This document shows, one piece after another, positions 9,584-17,682 of a stretch of 64,000 nucleotides of DNA. Each line of letters begins with the position of its first letter. Positions within the stretch are counted from its first letter, which is position 1. The notes under the pieces were generated by a model. The model did not search any database, was not told the DNA's origin, and saw only the letters and a program-made list of their open reading frames with translations. A program made the translations under genes and the position numbers. Source of the DNA: Mucilaginibacter sp. (GTDB lineage: Bacteria > Bacteroidota > Bacteroidia > Sphingobacteriales > Sphingobacteriaceae); NCBI RefSeq assembly GCF_028288225.1, contig NZ_JAQBOC010000033.1:62001-126000 (forward strand). Direction: 5' to 3'.

Positions 9584-12500
9584 ATGAAGAAAGATTTACT
9601 GTTTTACAAACTCAATAGTTGCAAAAAGGCGCTCCTCGTTTTTTTGCTGACTTTATTTACCTGTTATGCAGTCGTTGCCCAAACACGGCAGATTACAGGT
9701 AGTGTAACCACGGCAGATGGCCTCGCCATCCCGGGCGCAAGTGTTAAGGTTAAAGGAACGTCAATCGGTGTGGTTACTGATGTTAATGGTTCCTTTAAAT
9801 TATCAGTTCCGGATAACTCAACGCTGGTTTTTAGTTTCGTCGGTTATTTATCCCAGGAGATTCCGGTAGGCAGCGGTAGTGTTTACAATGTTAAGTTGGC
9901 AGCTACTGTAAGCAATTTAAATGAGGTGGTAGTAGTATCAGTAGGTTACGGTACAACCAAGCGTAAGGATCTGACAGGTTCTATCAGTTCAGTTAATGCT
10001 GAAACTATCGCGAAAATACCCGTTACGTCGTTAGATCAGGCTTTACAGGGCCGTGCTGCAGGCGTGCAGGTTACCAATAATGACGGTGCTCCGGGCAATA
10101 GCGTTAGCGTAGTAATCCGCGGTGTTGGCAGCCTCGCCAATAATGACCCTTTATACGTTGTTGATGGTTACCCGATATCTGGCGGGCTTAATAATATCAA
10201 CCCTAATGACATTGCTACCATTGATGTATTGAAAGATGCATCAGCCACTGCTATTTATGGTGTAAGGGCGGCAAATGGTGTAGTGATCGTTACTACCAAA
10301 AAAGGCCGGAAAAACGGCGTGCAGGTTTCTCTTGATGCATATGCATCATTACAAACTAAACCGAAGCAATATAAGGTACTTAATGCTAATCAATGGGCCA
10401 CACTGGCTAACGAAGACCATGCAGTAGAAGGCGGTTTTAATGAATTGCCCGAGTGGAGCGATCCGGCATCACTTACTAATGTTGATTGGCAGAATGCGGT
10501 TTATCGCAATGGGTTAAAACAAAATTATAACCTGGCTATCCGTGGAGGGAATGATAAAGTTCAGACAGCATTTTCAGCCGGCTATTATAACCAAAAGGGT
10601 ATAGTTTTGGGTTCATATTTTAAAAGGCTTAACCTGGGTATGAATGTAGATTACAGCATTAATAGTTGGCTTAAGTCTTCATCAAGTGCTAAATATTCAC
10701 GGCAGGATCAAAATAACCCGTATGGAACAGGTTCATTACAGCAGTTGACGGAACTGATCCCTACTATCACAGGTAATAAATTTACCAATCAAATTAAAGA
10801 TGCTAATGGTAATTATGGCTTTTATAACCCCGTAAACATATATACCAAAAGCTGGGGTAACCCGGTTTATAATATCGAAACTAATGATTACAAAAACTTA
10901 AATAATTACTTTTTGGCAAACTCTTCACTGGAAGCCACTATTATTGACGGCCTTAAAATTAAGACCAACGCAGGTGTAAACACCAGCGATTTTTCAGGTT
11001 ATTATTTTCAGCCTCAGGATAATCGTTCAAATGATCAATATGGTCTGGGCGGGGCAAATCAGCTGAGTGTTTATTCTCAAAGTGCCAATAATACCTTTGA
11101 ATGGTTGTGGGAAAACACCATATCATACAACAAAACTTTTGGCAAACACAATATAGATTTTGTAGGTGGTGTTTCTGAGCAGGAAAACACCTTCAGGCAG
11201 GTAGGCGGCAGCGGAAATAATTTGCCTAATAATGCTATCAGAGATTTAGGCCAGGTTCAAAACCTTACCGCCTTTGGTAACCAGCAAACCTATTCACTTG
11301 CATCACAATTTGCAAGGTTAAGCTATAAGTTTAATGATAGGTATCTTATAACCGGTACTGTAAGAAGGGACGGATCTTCAAAGTTTGATAAGGGCCATCA
11401 ATATGGCGTATTTCCATCGGGTGCTATAGCCTGGAAAGCCAAGGAAGAATCATTCTTAAAAAGCGTCGATTGGATTTCTGATCTAAAGTTCAGAGGTAGT
11501 TACGGTGAGGTAGGTAACCAGGGTTCAATTGGTCTGTTTCAATATGCAGCGCTCTATACATCAGGCGGTCCGGCCAGCTCGGGCAATAACGTAGGTTATG
11601 CATTTAATAAGATTTATCAGCCGGGAATTGCCCTTACTCAATTGGAGAACCCAAACCTGAAATGGGAAACTGACAAACAAACCGATATAGGCATGGACAT
11701 AGCCTTTTTACATGGCGATCTTACGTTTACGGTTGATTATTATAACAAAAAATCTAAAGATTTCTTGTTAACTCTTCCTACAGCTACTCAAACAGGATTT
11801 GCCTATGCAACTCAAAATGTTGGCAGCATTGATAATAAAGGTTTTGAATTTGCCTTAAATTATAACCATAGCGCAAAGGATTTTAGATATGGTGCAGGCT
11901 TGTCTGTTACAACTGTTACTAATAAGCTTTTGAGCATCAACAAAAACACCAGTTTTATAAATAACCTTGTTACATTGGGCGGTTTAACAGCTGATGGCTG
12001 GAGCACCTTTAGTGAAACAAATATAGGGCAGCCTGTTGGCGAATTTTTCGGATATAAATCTCTTGGCATTTTCCAGTCGCAGGGCCAGATTGATGCATTA
12101 AATGCAAAGGCAGCAGCTCAGCATCCAAGCACCCCTTATTATCAGAAAGCAACAACTCAGCCGGGTGATCGTTATTACGAAGACACAAATGGCGATGGCC
12201 AGATAACCCCGTCTGACAGGACAAGTTTGGGTAGCCCCATCCCCAAATTTTATGGTGGTTTAAACCTGGACCTATCTTACAAGGCATTTGATTTTAACGC
12301 ATATTTCTACGGTACTTATGGCAATAAAATATTTAACTACCAGCAAAGAAACCTTGAAAGTTTCCAGGCTCCGGGTTTTGTTGGAGTTGAAAACGTGGGG
12401 TTAGATTATTACCTGAACCATTGGACACCCGCTAACCCTTCAAACCGTTATGCACGGGTTACATACAATGATGATGTTAGTGGTAATAACGTTGCATCAA

Positions 12501-12793
12501 GTCAGTATGTTGAAAATGGCAGTTACCTGCGATTAAGAAATATAACACTAGGGTATGCTTTACCGGCAGACCTGGTGAAAAAAATTGCGGTAACAAAAAT
12601 AAGGTTATACTTTTCTGCGCAAAACCTGTTCACTATTACAAAATACGGCGGTCTTGATCCTGAAATTGGAAATGCAACAGGTACAAACCCGCAAACCGGT
12701 TCTTCCCAGGCAAGTGCAACCGCATCAGGTGTAGACGAAGGCACGTATCCTTCATCTAAATTTTACACACTGGGAATAAATGTAACGTTTTAA
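9584..12793 (+). CDS. SusC/RagA-type TonB-dependent outer-membrane transporter
   Basis: A 1069-residue outer-membrane oligosaccharide transporter. Signal peptide to about residue 33 (ending AVVAQ), then a carboxypeptidase-D-like Ig domain (ITGSVTTADGLAIPGASV), a TonB box region (LNEVVVVSVGYGTTKRKDLT), plug domain with the SusC signatures ALQGRAAGVQV, VIRGVGS, PLYVVDGYP and ATAIYGVRAANGVVIVTTKKG, and a beta barrel ending in aromatic GINVTF. Length is normal. It works with the SusD lipoprotein 26 bp downstream, which caps the barrel, and imports oligosaccharides made by surface enzymes. Located after GH43 with its own conserved upstream element. Confidence 0.96.
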   Translation: MKKDLLFYKLNSCKKALLVFLLTLFTCYAVVAQTRQITGSVTTADGLAIPGASVKVKGTSIGVVTDVNGSFKLSVPDNSTLVFSFVGYLSQEIPVGSGSVYNVKLAATVSNLNEVVVVSVGYGTTKRKDLTGSISSVNAETIAKIPVTSLDQALQGRAAGVQVTNNDGAPGNSVSVVIRGVGSLANNDPLYVVDGYPISGGLNNINPNDIATIDVLKDASATAIYGVRAANGVVIVTTKKGRKNGVQVSLDAYASLQTKPKQYKVLNANQWATLANEDHAVEGGFNELPEWSDPASLTNVDWQNAVYRNGLKQNYNLAIRGGNDKVQTAFSAGYYNQKGIVLGSYFKRLNLGMNVDYSINSWLKSSSSAKYSRQDQNNPYGTGSLQQLTELIPTITGNKFTNQIKDANGNYGFYNPVNIYTKSWGNPVYNIETNDYKNLNNYFLANSSLEATIIDGLKIKTNAGVNTSDFSGYYFQPQDNRSNDQYGLGGANQLSVYSQSANNTFEWLWENTISYNKTFGKHNIDFVGGVSEQENTFRQVGGSGNNLPNNAIRDLGQVQNLTAFGNQQTYSLASQFARLSYKFNDRYLITGTVRRDGSSKFDKGHQYGVFPSGAIAWKAKEESFLKSVDWISDLKFRGSYGEVGNQGSIGLFQYAALYTSGGPASSGNNVGYAFNKIYQPGIALTQLENPNLKWETDKQTDIGMDIAFLHGDLTFTVDYYNKKSKDFLLTLPTATQTGFAYATQNVGSIDNKGFEFALNYNHSAKDFRYGAGLSVTTVTNKLLSINKNTSFINNLVTLGGLTADGWSTFSETNIGQPVGEFFGYKSLGIFQSQGQIDALNAKAAAQHPSTPYYQKATTQPGDRYYEDTNGDGQITPSDRTSLGSPIPKFYGGLNLDLSYKAFDFNAYFYGTYGNKIFNYQQRNLESFQAPGFVGVENVGLDYYLNHWTPANPSNRYARVTYNDDVSGNNVASSQYVENGSYLRLRNITLGYALPADLVKKIAVTKIRLYFSAQNLFTITKYGGLDPEIGNATGTNPQTGSSQASATASGVDEGTYPSSKFYTLGINVTF

Positions 12794-12819
12794 TAAAGAG
12801 ATAGATAAAACTTAAAGAT

Positions 12820-14436
12820 ATGAAACTAAATATAAAATATTCATTACTCGTCCTGATAGCGGCATTGATGGTCCCGCTGGCCTGTAAAAAGAACTTTCTG
12901 GATCAAACAAACACGCAGCAGACTACTGCAGATGCTTTTTTTAATAAAGCGGCTGATGGGGTAGCGCTGATAAATTCAATTTATGATACTTACCAGAACG
13001 CTGATTTGTTAAAGAAGTCGATTTGGTATTATGCCAATTTTCAATCGCACGATTTTTTTAACTGGGGGAATGACCGGTTTTATAATACCTATGCAATTCC
13101 AGCGGATTTTTCAGCGATCGAAACCTTTTGGACACGTGCTTATGTTGGTATAGCGCGCGCAAACTCAGCACTGCCAATTATTGCAGATATGAAAGCCAGG
13201 GGGGTACTTACTACAGATTTGGCAAACCGCCTGACCGGGGAAACTTATTTTTTACGCGGAATGACCTATTATTATCTTGGTGCAAGTTTTGGCGCGGTAC
13301 CTTTAGAGCTAACAACCGGGGCTAACCTTGGTTTAAGGCCCAGGAATACGCAGGATGAGGTATTTAAACAGGTGATATCAGACATGAAAGCCGCCGCAAG
13401 CTTATTGCCATGGAAAGAAGGCCTGCCTGCCAGTGAATTGGGCCGGGCCACAAAGGGCGCGGCATATAGTTTTGAAGGCGCTGCTGAAATGTGGGTTAAG
13501 GATTATGCAGCAGCTTTAGCATCTTTTAACCAGATAAACGGAAAGTATACGTTGCTGCCAAATTTTATTGATGTTAACGAATATGATCATCAGAACAGTC
13601 CTGAATCTATATTTGAAGTTCAGTTTGACGTTGCAGGAACCCAGAGCTGGGGTGCAGGTAACGAAGTAGCCTGGATCTCTGATTTTAGCTGGCCCGAAGA
13701 AATATCAAACTTTGGCTATGATTATGCAAGCCCTGAATTATATACGTCTTACCAGGCCGGCGATAAGCGCAAACTGGCTACTGTTATTGGCCCCGGCGAC
13801 CCCAATATAAGCCCCGGTATTATTGGCAGAGGTGGCATTGCGGGCTACCCATTGGTTAAAGCTGGTTTTGCTGCAGGTGATCCGCGTTATATAGGTGATG
13901 ATGGAAAGATCATTAACACGTGTGGAACCAAAACCAAACCTTGGTTGGGATCAGACAATACACAATTGCGCACAGGTTATTACTGTGAAAAAATGTGGCG
14001 CGACCCAACGCTTGATGCAAATTCAGGCAATTCAACAATTTTTGGTGCACAGAACCAGATCTTGTTACGTTATGCAGAAATCCTGTTAAGTAAAGCTGAA
14101 TGCCAGATAAGGACAGGAGATGTTGCCGGAGGATTGGCATCGTTGAAGTTAGTTAGAGACCGTGCATGGGGTGGGGTAGCACCAGCTGTTATGGTTGATG
14201 GCGATAAAACCACCCCTATAACTGACCCACTGCCGATGGTATATAGCGAGTACAGGCACGAACTTTCGGGTGAGTACTCTACTTTTTACGACTTAAGGCG
14301 AGCTGGAGTTGCTATTGATTTTGTTAAGGCTACTTATGGTGTAACAATACCTGCCGGTCGCGATCTGTATCCTATTCCACAGATTGAGCGGGGCCTTAAT
14401 CCAAACTTAACGCAAAACCCGGCTTATGGCAATTAA
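12820..14436 (+). CDS. SusD/RagB-type surface glycan-binding lipoprotein
   Basis: A 538-residue lipoprotein with lipobox PLAC and lipidated Cys at residue 22, followed by lysines. The N-terminal TPR-like region (FLDQTNTQQTTADAFF, ALINSIYDTYQ) and C-terminal half (ILLRYAEILLSKAEC, RHELSGEYSTFYDLRRAG, and final PIPQIERGLNPNLTQNPAY) are typical of SusD_RagB proteins. It binds glycan at the cell surface and forms the lid of the SusC channel. It lies 26 bp after SusC and is followed by a strong terminator, so it ends the transcript. Confidence 0.95.
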   Translation: MKLNIKYSLLVLIAALMVPLACKKNFLDQTNTQQTTADAFFNKAADGVALINSIYDTYQNADLLKKSIWYYANFQSHDFFNWGNDRFYNTYAIPADFSAIETFWTRAYVGIARANSALPIIADMKARGVLTTDLANRLTGETYFLRGMTYYYLGASFGAVPLELTTGANLGLRPRNTQDEVFKQVISDMKAAASLLPWKEGLPASELGRATKGAAYSFEGAAEMWVKDYAAALASFNQINGKYTLLPNFIDVNEYDHQNSPESIFEVQFDVAGTQSWGAGNEVAWISDFSWPEEISNFGYDYASPELYTSYQAGDKRKLATVIGPGDPNISPGIIGRGGIAGYPLVKAGFAAGDPRYIGDDGKIINTCGTKTKPWLGSDNTQLRTGYYCEKMWRDPTLDANSGNSTIFGAQNQILLRYAEILLSKAECQIRTGDVAGGLASLKLVRDRAWGGVAPAVMVDGDKTTPITDPLPMVYSEYRHELSGEYSTFYDLRRAGVAIDFVKATYGVTIPAGRDLYPIPQIERGLNPNLTQNPAYGN

Positions 14437-14451
14437 TTTATAATAGTGTAG

Positions 14452-14493
14452 AAAATGCCCCCTGACTTTAGTTTTGGGGGCATTTTAATTTTG
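14452..14493 (+). terminator. Rho-independent terminator of the first PUL
   Basis: AAAATGCCCCC (14452-14462) pairs perfectly with GGGGGCATTTT (14476-14486) around a 13-base loop, followed by AATTTT. It lies 15 bp after the SusD stop. Confidence 0.9.
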
Positions 14494-14580
14494 TGCCCAT
14501 TGCGCGCACATATATTATACAGAAAATACGCTTTTTTAACTATTTTAAATAGTAAGATCCGCTTCATTCATACGGTAATA

Positions 14581-14612
14581 TTTGATTGCGGCTTCGTTGA
14601 TAGTTACTTTCG
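14581..14612 (+). promoter_or_regulatory. Promoter-like sequence aimed straight into a hairpin
   Basis: TTTG (14581-14584), 20 bases, then TACTTTCG (14605-14612). This matches the Bacteroidota -33/-7 pattern (TTTG, about 20 bp, TAnnTTTG) with one change in the -7 box. The next feature downstream is not a gene but the hairpin at 14621. Confidence 0.45.
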
Positions 14613-14620
14613 TAACTTAG

Positions 14621-14654
14621 CGCTCCGGGTGAGATTCCGGAGCGTTTTTTATTT
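14621..14654 (+). terminator. Terminator-like hairpin with GTGAGAT loop
   Basis: CGCTCCGG pairs with CCGGAGCG around the loop GTGAGATT, followed by TTTTTTATTTT. The T run is only on the + side. A very similar hairpin with the same GTGAGAT loop ends the permease array at 43995-44020 on the other strand. The upstream gene already has its own terminator, so this is either a backup or the end of a tiny independent RNA. Confidence 0.7.
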
Positions 14655-14678
14655 TATGGCAACAAATTCAAATGGTTG

Positions 14679-15914
14679 TTATGCTGTTTTTACTTTATAG
14701 AACTTGTAGCCAAAAAAGAAAATAACCAAGTAACAAATTATAGGTAAGTAATAGGCTTTAGCTACATCATGATTAGCTATTTGCCCCATCAATATTGGGA
14801 ATACCGCGCCGCCTACTACCCCCATGGCTATAAAGGACGAAGCTTGCTGTGTATGACTGCCCAGGTTTTTGATTCCCAAACTGAAAATAGTAGGAAACAT
14901 AATGCTGAAAAAGAAGTTGATCATGAGCAGGGCGATGTACGATGCCCAGCCTAAGCTTTGTGCTACTATTAAACACATTAAAATACTGCCGCATGCAAAT
15001 GCTGCCAGCAATTTATTTGGCGCAATATAGGTCATTAACGAAGTACCTACAATACGGCCTAAGGCCATCATCCCCATAAAAACAATCATAAAGTACCCGG
15101 CCTTTTCATTGCTGAAATGCATAATATCAACACCATAGTTAATGAAATACGCCCAAGTGCCCGCCTGTGCCGCCACATTAAAAAACTGCGCTGCTACCGC
15201 CCATACAAAATGTGAATGCTGGTATAGTTTTTTTGACGGTGCCGCATCTACATTAACAGCATCCAAATCTGTTGCAGAGGCTTCGATATGCGGGTCTGTT
15301 AAAGCGGGGATTTTTAAAAACATAAAGGCAACCGCTATGAGGATAATTACGCAGCCGATGGCTACATATAGCGTTTTTACGGAGGTAAGGTCGGTTGAGC
15401 GCACGGTATCAGAACTCAGCAGGAAATAGGATCCAATAGCGGGACCAATCATAGTACCCACGGCATTAAAGGTTTGTGCAAAATTTACCCGCTGGTCGCT
15501 TCGGCGCTGATCACCTAATGCGGCCGCAAAGGGATGCGCTACAGTTTCTAATGTAGCCATGCCACAACCCATAATAAACAAGGCTATCCTGAAAAAAGTG
15601 AATGAGGCCGCGTTGGCAGCAGGTACAAACAAGAATAAACCCGAGGCAAATAAAATCAACCCCAGAATTACACCCGGTTTATAACCAAACTTCTTTAAGA
15701 AATAACCCGCAGGGATACTCATAATAAAATAAGCCCCGAAAACGGAGAACTGGATTAAGCCTGATTGAGATTTGGAGAGATTGAGCACATTTTGAAAATG
15801 CTTATTCAGCACATCGCTCATGGAGTGCAGTAATCCCCACATCAAAAACAGGGAGGTTACAAAAATGAAGGTTATAACGAATTTCTTCTCGGTAAAGGCT
15901 GCTTTTTGCTGCAT
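14679..15914 (-). CDS. FucP-family sugar:proton symporter (MFS)
   Basis: A 411-residue inner-membrane transporter with about twelve hydrophobic segments. The N-terminus (FVTSLFLMWGLLHSMSDVLNKHFQ), the IPAGYFLKKFGYKPG loop and TLETVAHPFAAALGD are typical of the FucP family, which imports L-fucose, glucose or galactose with protons. It faces the first PUL, whose GH95 would release fucose, so fucose is an attractive but unproven substrate. It stands alone: a terminator separates it from the SusCD pair upstream, and no canonical promoter or LacI-type palindrome is visible in the 231 bp before its start. Confidence 0.9.
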   Translation of the reverse strand: MQQKAAFTEKKFVITFIFVTSLFLMWGLLHSMSDVLNKHFQNVLNLSKSQSGLIQFSVFGAYFIMSIPAGYFLKKFGYKPGVILGLILFASGLFLFVPAANAASFTFFRIALFIMGCGMATLETVAHPFAAALGDQRRSDQRVNFAQTFNAVGTMIGPAIGSYFLLSSDTVRSTDLTSVKTLYVAIGCVIILIAVAFMFLKIPALTDPHIEASATDLDAVNVDAAPSKKLYQHSHFVWAVAAQFFNVAAQAGTWAYFINYGVDIMHFSNEKAGYFMIVFMGMMALGRIVGTSLMTYIAPNKLLAAFACGSILMCLIVAQSLGWASYIALLMINFFFSIMFPTIFSLGIKNLGSHTQQASSFIAMGVVGGAVFPILMGQIANHDVAKAYYLPIICYLVIFFFGYKFYKVKTA

Positions 15915-16084
15915 GATAGATTTTTATAATGGTGCGGTGAATTTAAGCGAAATATTATTTAAAAACAGGGATGGGATAAGTTTTCTTTCAAATCAAACGC
16001 TTCCTGTTGGTTTGAATACGCCCGTTAAAGTGCCTGCGCCAAATCAGCGCTAACCCATTCGTGGTATGACAATTAAAATCGAGA

Positions 16085-16120
16085 AAATAAAAAGCCGCCC
16101 CATATTATTTATGAGGCGGC
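16085..16120 (-). terminator. Rho-independent terminator after the second SusD
   Basis: Read on the minus strand, GCCGCCTCAT pairs with ATGGGGCGGC (one G-T pair) around a 7-base A/T loop and is followed by TTTTTATTTT. It lies 26 bp after the SusD stop at 16146. Confidence 0.88.
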
Positions 16121-16145
16121 CTGGAAAAAACAAATTATTAAATTA

Positions 16146-17672
16146 TTATGGATTTTGGGTAAGTTTTGGATTTATGGCTATTTCTGTTTGCGGAATATAA
16201 AACACAACCCTTGGATCAGCAGGTAAAATAGTTTGCATAATATTTGTTGTTGGCACATTGTTCAATGAATGTGTACCAGGATAATTTCTTATCAAAGGCA
16301 AATTATTCCTGTACAGATCATACGACCGCTGCCCTTCAAAGGCAAACTCTAACCTGCGTTCTTCGAGCACTGCACCAAGTACATTTCCAGTACCTACACC
16401 AGAAAGGGTAAGGGTTGGAATGCCGGCACGGGTGCGGATAACGTTAACATCATCCAATGCCAGCTGGCTGTTTCCAAGCTTTGCATTAGCTTCAGCCCTG
16501 TTCAGATACATTTCTGCAAGGCGCAGGTAAACCGGCGAACTTAGTGTTACTATCCCTTCCTGGAAGCTGTACTTGGTAATATAGTACATTGGGGTATTGG
16601 GTGTAAGCTTTTTATTCATTTGTAAAATGCCGTTAATGGTATAAGGGGCTATAAAACTGTGACGAAGATCTGCCGGATTTTTATCAAGATCCGCTACATA
16701 GGCTTGCGAAGCATAGATCTCTGCCCAGCCGGTATTTCCTTGTCCGCCCGGAGTGGTTAATGAGCTGGTTCCATCAGGACCAAGGCCGCTGTAATACATT
16801 GAACCAATGGCGGCAAAGCCCTGGTCTTGTGTTTTCGTATGCCTGATACAGAATATAGTTTCGGTATTATTCTCAGGTACGCTGCTAAAATAGTTTTGGT
16901 ATGCGCTTCCCTGTAATAAAGTATAACGGCCTGAATTAATCACCAGGCCGGCATATTTAATAGCATTTGCATTATCATTCATGTACAAATAAACACGTGA
17001 TAACAGCGCGTAAGCAACCTCTTTTGATGCAAAAATATTGCTTTTAGGATTGGTGTTTGCCGGAAGGGTCATCAGGTCGGCTGCTTTTAAAAGATCAGCA
17101 ATAACAGCGGCATATACATCTTTTACCGAGCTTCTGGCCGGCGAGGTATCTGTACTATTTTCAGTCAGTAACGGAACACCCGGATTGCTGCCGTCGCCCT
17201 GGGGATATGGCCTGCCAAAAATCCGAACTAAATTAAAATCAACCATTGCCCTGATATATAAGTTTTCACCTTTTAACAGCTTCAGATCAGAAGTTGAGTT
17301 ATCGGATATGGCTCCTATAATTCTATTGGCAGCATAGATCAGGTGATAACCTTTTGTCCAGAAAGCAGTAGCGTGAGCACCTGTAGGAATTTGTGTAACA
17401 TACCTGTAGCACCTGGAAAGATCATCAGATGAAGGCTGTCCCTGTGCAACATCATCACTTGGGTACTCCATCAGGAAATGCCCGCTCCTGGTATAACTAG
17501 GATCTCTTAATTCAGAATAATTCCCTATTGTGGAAGTATAAATATCTGCAGGATTAGTTAATGCCGACTGTTCATCAATTGCTGTAGAAGGCTCAACTTT
17601 TTTACATGAACCAAACAGTGTGGTCATAATGCCTATCGTAATTAATATTTTTATATATTTTATATTTTTCAT
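16146..17672 (-). CDS. SusD/RagB-type lipoprotein, second system
   Basis: A 508-residue lipoprotein with lipobox LFGSC (Cys 23) followed by KK. The SusD_RagB pattern is clear: LLKGENLYIRAMVDFNLVR in the N-terminal TPR part, YLRLAEMYLNRAEANAKLG and LEERRLEFAFEGQRSYDLYR in the C-terminal part, and the closing IPQTEIAINPKLTQNP. It starts 10 bp after the SusC stop and is surely co-transcribed with it. It is quite different in sequence from the SusD at 12820, so it probably binds another glycan. Confidence 0.94.
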   Translation of the reverse strand: MKNIKYIKILITIGIMTTLFGSCKKVEPSTAIDEQSALTNPADIYTSTIGNYSELRDPSYTRSGHFLMEYPSDDVAQGQPSSDDLSRCYRYVTQIPTGAHATAFWTKGYHLIYAANRIIGAISDNSTSDLKLLKGENLYIRAMVDFNLVRIFGRPYPQGDGSNPGVPLLTENSTDTSPARSSVKDVYAAVIADLLKAADLMTLPANTNPKSNIFASKEVAYALLSRVYLYMNDNANAIKYAGLVINSGRYTLLQGSAYQNYFSSVPENNTETIFCIRHTKTQDQGFAAIGSMYYSGLGPDGTSSLTTPGGQGNTGWAEIYASQAYVADLDKNPADLRHSFIAPYTINGILQMNKKLTPNTPMYYITKYSFQEGIVTLSSPVYLRLAEMYLNRAEANAKLGNSQLALDDVNVIRTRAGIPTLTLSGVGTGNVLGAVLEERRLEFAFEGQRSYDLYRNNLPLIRNYPGTHSLNNVPTTNIMQTILPADPRVVFYIPQTEIAINPKLTQNP

Positions 17673-17682
17673 GGCTCTTTAA

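Noticed and set aside
14455..14700. 81-codon + strand open frame after SusD
   Set aside because: It runs through two terminator hairpins and the 3' end of the opposite permease gene; the translation has no protein-like pattern.
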